This document shows, one piece after another, positions 1 to 6,237 of a DNA stretch of 6,237 nucleotides. This DNA comes from CAYGWP01 sp964353455 (GTDB taxonomy: Bacteria; Planctomycetota; Phycisphaerae; FEN-1346). The DNA is taken from the NCBI GenBank assembly GCA_964353455.1, contig CAYGWP010000365.1, positions 1-6,237 of the forward strand. The letters are read 5' to 3'. Position 1 is the first letter of the stretch; every line of letters starts with the position of its first letter. The translations under genes and the position numbers were made by a program. Below the pieces are notes generated by a model, which worked only from the letters and a program-made list of their open reading frames with translations, did not search any database and was not told where the DNA came from.

Positions 1-72
1 TCGCTCCACGCACCGGTCGATCTCCTGAAATGCCACAGACTAACCGGCCACACGTCATGGGAGGTGAGGCGG
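1..72 (-). other. Downstream flank of secA; possible start of a further minus-strand gene
   Basis: No stem followed by a T-tract is visible after the secA stop codon, so transcription may continue leftwards. On the minus strand AGGAGA (26-21) lies 7 nt before a GTG at 13-11. This is good ribosome-binding-site geometry and could begin a co-transcribed gene, but only four codons remain in the window. An ATG at 58-56 is also open to the edge but has a poorer ribosome-binding site. Neither can be called as a gene from this sequence. Confidence 0.2.
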
Positions 73-3993
<3,921 letters not shown>

Positions 3994-4030
3994 AGAGGCT
4001 CTCAGAGAATGCGACCCGCGGACGGCCGCC

Positions 4031-4049
4031 GGCGCCGCTTCGCAGCGCC
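4031..4049 (-). promoter_or_regulatory. hairpin in the secA 5' leader
   Basis: Within the predicted secA leader the minus-strand RNA can form an 8-bp stem, GGCGCTGC / GCGGCGCC with one G-U pair, closed by a GAA triloop. It ends about 37 nt before the ATG, so it does not cover the weak ribosome-binding site. It could stabilise the mRNA or take part in control of secA expression, but GC-rich DNA readily yields such stems. No SecM-like arrest peptide is visible in this leader. Confidence 0.3.
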
Positions 4050-4070
4050 GCGCACCGTTCTTGAACGGCA

Positions 4071-4099
4071 AGTATATCGGGGCGCCGGCGGAAGGTCAA
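4071..4099 (-). promoter_or_regulatory. sigma70-type promoter of secA
   Basis: Read on the minus strand, TTGACC (4099-4094) is followed by a 17-base spacer and TATACT (4076-4071). Each hexamer matches the TTGACA/TATAAT consensus at 5 of 6 positions, with ideal spacing. Transcription should begin near 4064, giving a leader of about 70 nt before the ATG at 3993. The box also rules out the in-frame TTG at 4071 as a translation start, because its first base lies in the -10 hexamer upstream of the transcript. Both hexamers are AT-rich islands in GC-rich surroundings, which argues against chance. Confidence 0.8.
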
Positions 4100-4139
4100 C
4101 CGGGCCGGGCTGCGTTTTCCATCGACGCAACGTATTTAC

Positions 4140-4168
4140 TTGCGACCCGCCACGGCCGCCAGTATCAT
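4140..4168 (+). promoter_or_regulatory. sigma70-type promoter of the 4201-5988 gene
   Basis: TTGCGA (4140-4145), a 17-base spacer and TATCAT (4163-4168) match consensus at 4 and 5 of 6 positions with ideal spacing. Transcription would begin near 4175, leaving a leader of about 26 nt, which fits the ribosome-binding site at 4189-4194. The -35 boxes of this promoter and of the secA promoter are 40 bp apart, so the two promoters fire away from each other and could share a regulator. Confidence 0.65.
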
Positions 4169-4188
4169 CGTGCCCGCCAAGCGGCACG

Positions 4189-4194
4189 AAAGGT
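4189..4194 (+). promoter_or_regulatory. Ribosome-binding site deciding the 4201 start
   Basis: AAAGGT lies 6 nt before the ATG at 4201 and is close to the AAGGAG consensus. The frame stays open far upstream of 4201, so length alone does not fix the start. This site, the promoter at 4140-4168 and the signal peptide beginning at the ATG all agree on 4201. Confidence 0.7.
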
Positions 4195-4200
4195 GCGGCC

Positions 4201-5988
4201 ATGATCGGAAGAGCAGGGGTGTGGGCTGGCGCGATCCTGGCGCTGATGGCGACGGTCGCGGCCGGCGGGGCGCCGCCCGGGACGGCGCCGCCGGCGATCG
4301 CGCCTCGCCCTGCGGGGGCGCCGGCGCCGCCGGCCGCAGAGATGACCCCGGCTCAACTCAGGGACCGCCTCATGGCGTCCGCCGCAGCCGGGAAACTCAC
4401 CGAGCCCGTCCTGGTGCAGTTCCGCGACTATGCCGCCGCCCTCGCGCACGACTACCTGACGGCGCGCGGAATCTCCGACGACTTCTTGAATGGGCTCTCG
4501 GCCAACAAGGAGATGCGCGACGCCGTCCTCATCACCTTGTACCCATCGTATGACGTGAACGTCGTGAAGCGGCTGGAGGCCCTCAAGTCCCGGTTCGGCA
4601 GCCAGGTTGCCGCGTATCCGCACCTGGCGCTGGCGTTTGCGTTTGTCTATGGGCGGGCCGGCGCCCAGCCGCCCCGCGATCCGCACATGCTCTTTGCCGC
4701 CAAGGACCGCGAGATACCGAAGATGGAGGATTCGTTCGAGTGGTACATCCGGCACGAGCGGGAGATGCGGATGCCGCTGAAGGCCACCCCGTGGCCGCTC
4801 CTCGTGTACGTGGCCGACAACGACGCCCCGCTGGAGGAGCGGACGTGGGCACTCCAGCGGTACGCCAATTGCCAGCCGGTGGCGTTCCGCACGATCTACT
4901 ACGATGTGGAGTACGACAACTCCGGACTCAACGGGGCCGGGAAACTCGGCGACCGTCCCCTCTCGCTGCCGAACATCGCAACCTATGGCGGCATCTGCAT
5001 GCACCGGGCCTACTATGCCAGCCGGGTCCTGAAGTCGATGGGCGTGCCCGCCCTGTACGACCACGGCGAGGGCGAGCGCGGCGGCCACGCCTGGGTCGCC
5101 TGGGTCGGCCGCGAGACGCAGGCCCTGGACCTCCTCTTCGCGGGCCGCTTCGACTACGACCGCTACTATACGGGCATCGTGTTCAATCCGCTCACCCGCA
5201 GGCCCATGCTCGACCGCGACGTGCAACTGGACGTTGCGGCCATGGTTCGCTCGTACCCCGGCTACATGGACGCCCTGGCTGCGTGCGAGGTATTTCAGAT
5301 GTTCAAGCCGGAGGACCGCGCGAAGGCCGTGGGCCTGCTGGACGGGGGCTCCCAGAAGAACGCCTACTGCGATTTCGCGTGGCGCCTGATGGGGGCGGGC
5401 GTCGCCGACGGCACCATCCCGCAGAAGCAGGGCGAGCGGATGTTCGACGGAATGCTGCGCTCGTTCGCGGCGTACCCGGACCTGACGTTCTACGTGCTCG
5501 ACAAAATCCTGGCGCCGCGCCTCAAGCCGTCCGAGAAGCCCGCCGAGGCCGAGATCGCCAGGAACCTCCTGGTCCTCGAGAAGGCGTTCCAGATCTATGA
5601 GGCCGCCAAGCGGCCGGACCTCTCGGTGCGGCTGCGGTGCCTCCAGGGGCAGTACCTGGAGGCCGTGGGGCGGCGGGAAGAGGCGCTCAAGCACTACGTC
5701 CTGGCCTCCGAAAAGTACGCCTCGGAGCACTACGGATTCCTCAGCCTGTTCGACAGGGCCGTGAAGATGATGCGCGAGGACCGGCATCAGGACATGATGC
5801 TCAAGTACATGGACATGGTGGCCGCAAAGGTCCCGCGGTTCCAGAGCGACTTCAACCAGAAATATGACTTAATCAATCCGGTATATGTTCATGTGGTGAA
5901 GGCTTATTCCTCGGCCCTTAGGGCGGCCGGCAGGGCCGCCGATGCCGATATCTGGGACTCCAAGATACCGGCCAAGAAGCCCAAGTGA
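4201..5988 (+). CDS. Exported transglutaminase-like protein with helical/TPR-like C-terminal half
   Basis: The protein has 595 aa. Residues 1-21 form a Sec signal peptide: Arg 4, then a hydrophobic core AGVWAGAILALMATVAA, with likely cleavage after Ala 21. There is no lipobox. A Pro/Ala-rich linker follows (22-50). Residues about 255-330 carry a transglutaminase-like core with the order Cys-His-Asp: YGGICMHRAYYASRVLKSMG with Cys 266, GGHAWVAW with His 296, and QALDLL with Asp 310. The C-to-H and H-to-D spacings (30 and 14) and the helix after Cys ending in MGVPALYDHG are as in that fold. Family members are cysteine proteases, amidases or crosslinkers acting on protein or peptide substrates; the substrate here cannot be told. 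Residues about 450-590 are helical, and RLRCLQGQYLEAVGRREEALKHY (about 477-499) reads as a TPR, suggesting protein contacts. The protein should act outside the cytoplasmic membrane. It is divergent from secA and followed 82 bases later by a lipoprotein-like gene. The fold assignment is good; the specific function is unknown. Confidence 0.88.
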   Translation: MIGRAGVWAGAILALMATVAAGGAPPGTAPPAIAPRPAGAPAPPAAEMTPAQLRDRLMASAAAGKLTEPVLVQFRDYAAALAHDYLTARGISDDFLNGLSANKEMRDAVLITLYPSYDVNVVKRLEALKSRFGSQVAAYPHLALAFAFVYGRAGAQPPRDPHMLFAAKDREIPKMEDSFEWYIRHEREMRMPLKATPWPLLVYVADNDAPLEERTWALQRYANCQPVAFRTIYYDVEYDNSGLNGAGKLGDRPLSLPNIATYGGICMHRAYYASRVLKSMGVPALYDHGEGERGGHAWVAWVGRETQALDLLFAGRFDYDRYYTGIVFNPLTRRPMLDRDVQLDVAAMVRSYPGYMDALAACEVFQMFKPEDRAKAVGLLDGGSQKNAYCDFAWRLMGAGVADGTIPQKQGERMFDGMLRSFAAYPDLTFYVLDKILAPRLKPSEKPAEAEIARNLLVLEKAFQIYEAAKRPDLSVRLRCLQGQYLEAVGRREEALKHYVLASEKYASEHYGFLSLFDRAVKMMREDRHQDMMLKYMDMVAAKVPRFQSDFNQKYDLINPVYVHVVKAYSSALRAAGRAADADIWDSKIPAKKPK

Positions 5989-6004
5989 GCGCGGCCTGGG
6001 GAAT

Positions 6005-6052
6005 CCGCGCGGCGGTAGCGAGCCGCGCGGCGGGTCTCCCGACCCGCCGCGC
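6005..6052 (+). repeat. GC-rich palindromic element with two mutually exclusive hairpins
   Basis: An 11-base sequence, CCGCGCGGCGG, occurs twice (6005-6015 and 6023-6033). Hairpin A pairs CCGCGCGGC (6005-6013) with GCCGCGCGG (6022-6030) around an 8-base loop. Hairpin B is a perfect 12-bp stem, GCGCGGCGGGTC (6025-6036) with GACCCGCCGCGC (6041-6052), around a TCCC loop. They share bases 6025-6030, so only one can form. No T-tract follows, so this is not a standard intrinsic terminator. It begins 17 bases after the stop of the upstream gene and ends 4 bases before the next ribosome-binding site. It could be an mRNA-protecting or attenuating structure, or one copy of a dispersed REP-like repeat. 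Confidence 0.7.
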
Positions 6053-6056
6053 ACGG

Positions 6057-6064
6057 AAAGGAGA
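6057..6064 (+). promoter_or_regulatory. Strong ribosome-binding site deciding an ATT start
   Basis: AAAGGAGA is the best ribosome-binding site in the window. No ATG, GTG or TTG lies at a working distance downstream in any frame that leads to a credible protein. The ATT at 6071 lies 6 nt after the site and opens a lipoprotein-like frame. Confidence 0.7.
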
Positions 6065-6070
6065 CGGCCT

Positions 6071-6237
6071 ATTTCTGCGAGGACAACCATCGCCGCGGCC
6101 ATCCTTTTCGGCCTGTGGGCATCGGGCTGCGCGCGTTCGCCGCAGATTGTGCGCCCCGACGACGGCCTTCTTGATTTTTCCGCTGCCGCGCCGCTGATGT
6201 CGCCGACGCAGGCCCCGCCCGCCCCGCCGGTCTGGCC
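6071..6237 (+). CDS. Putative lipoprotein, 5' part only, apparent ATT start
   Basis: The frame is open from 6071 to the window end (55 codons, no stop). Read from ATT as Met, it begins MSARTTIAAAILFGLWASGC. It has a short n-region with Arg 4, a hydrophobic stretch (about residues 5-16) and a lipobox-like ASGC with Cys 20. This is a type II signal peptide for lipid attachment and anchoring in the membrane. Ala at +2 would not act as the enterobacterial Asp retention signal. The mature part starts ARSPQIVRPDDGLLDF and becomes Pro/Ala-rich (PTQAPPAPP), a typical flexible linker after a lipid anchor. AAAGGAGA 6 nt before the ATT supports the start. The next upstream candidate in frame, CTG at 5996, has no suitable site and would bury the signal peptide. 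The gene may form an operon with 4201-5988. Function cannot be judged from this fragment. A base error turning ATG into ATT is an alternative. Confidence 0.65.
   Translation, partial: MSARTTIAAAILFGLWASGCARSPQIVRPDDGLLDFSAAAPLMSPTQAPPAPPVW

Noticed and set aside
4002..4055. A 17-codon leader peptide frame (GTG at 4055, TGA at 4004-4002) in the secA leader, considered as a SecM-like regulator.
   Set aside because: The GTG would lie only about 9 nt from the transcript 5' end and has no ribosome-binding site. The Arg-rich product has no signal peptide and no arrest motif that I recognise.
3994..4071. A 26-residue N-terminal extension of SecA from TTG at 4071.
   Set aside because: The TTG overlaps the -10 box at 4076-4071, upstream of the predicted transcription start. 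The extension has no similarity to SecA N-termini, whereas the ATG at 3993 aligns with them.
4165..5787. Long minus-strand open frame opposite the transglutaminase-like gene.
   Set aside because: It is codon-aligned antisense with the same GC-rich cause. It has no start signals and no recognisable protein, while the plus-strand frame has a promoter, ribosome-binding site, signal peptide and catalytic motifs.
6025..6052. The 12-bp stem considered as a rho-independent terminator.
   Set aside because: The stem is strong but is followed by ACGGAAAGG on the plus strand. On the minus strand the flanking bases also lack a T-run.
5985..6197. Plus-strand frame starting with GTG that overlaps the stop codon of the upstream gene.
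   Set aside because: It looks like translational coupling, but it runs through the hairpin element, gives an Arg-rich protein without features, and ignores the strong ribosome-binding site at 6057-6064, which serves a better frame.

Overview
This is a high-GC bacterial chromosomal segment. It carries one complete housekeeping gene, secA on the minus strand, and one complete gene for an exported protein on the plus strand. It also holds the 5' end of what looks like a lipoprotein gene that runs off the right edge. The SecA is very large (1306 aa from the chosen start, against about 900 in E. coli). It has extra blocks in the N-terminal region, in nucleotide-binding domain 2 and in the helical wing. 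Oversized SecA, GC-rich sequence and a secreted transglutaminase-like protein next door suggest a planctomycete, perhaps of the Phycisphaerae type. This is inferred from general family knowledge, not shown by a search.

Layout from left to right: bases 1-72 are the end of the secA transcript and possibly the beginning of another minus-strand gene. Bases 73-3993 are secA. Bases 3994-4200 are a divergent control region with two back-to-back sigma70-type promoters, one for secA (TTGACC-17-TATACT, minus strand) and one for the plus-strand gene (TTGCGA-17-TATCAT). Bases 4201-5988 encode a 595-aa exported protein with a Cys-His-Asp transglutaminase-like core and a helical, partly TPR-like C-terminal half. 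Bases 5989-6070 hold a GC-rich element that can fold into two mutually exclusive hairpins. It is followed by a strong ribosome-binding site and a lipoprotein-like reading frame that appears to start at ATT (6071) and is cut by the window end.

SecA is the ATPase motor that drives unfolded preproteins through SecYEG. The plus-strand protein has a Sec-type signal peptide and the third protein a lipoprotein signal, so both are probable Sec clients. That is likely coincidental, since SecA serves hundreds of clients. The two plus-strand genes are 82 bases apart, face the same way and could be co-transcribed through the hairpin element.

I found no mobile element, CRISPR array, tRNA or rRNA, and no evidence for a complete novel multi-gene system. 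The points most worth a second look are the five-fold repeat that expands the SecA helical wing, the cysteine-rich CX2C-X8-CX2C insertion in SecA, the apparent ATT start codon of the lipoprotein gene, and the alternative hairpins in front of it. Very long open frames opposite secA and opposite the 4201-5988 gene are artefacts of GC-rich codon choice.
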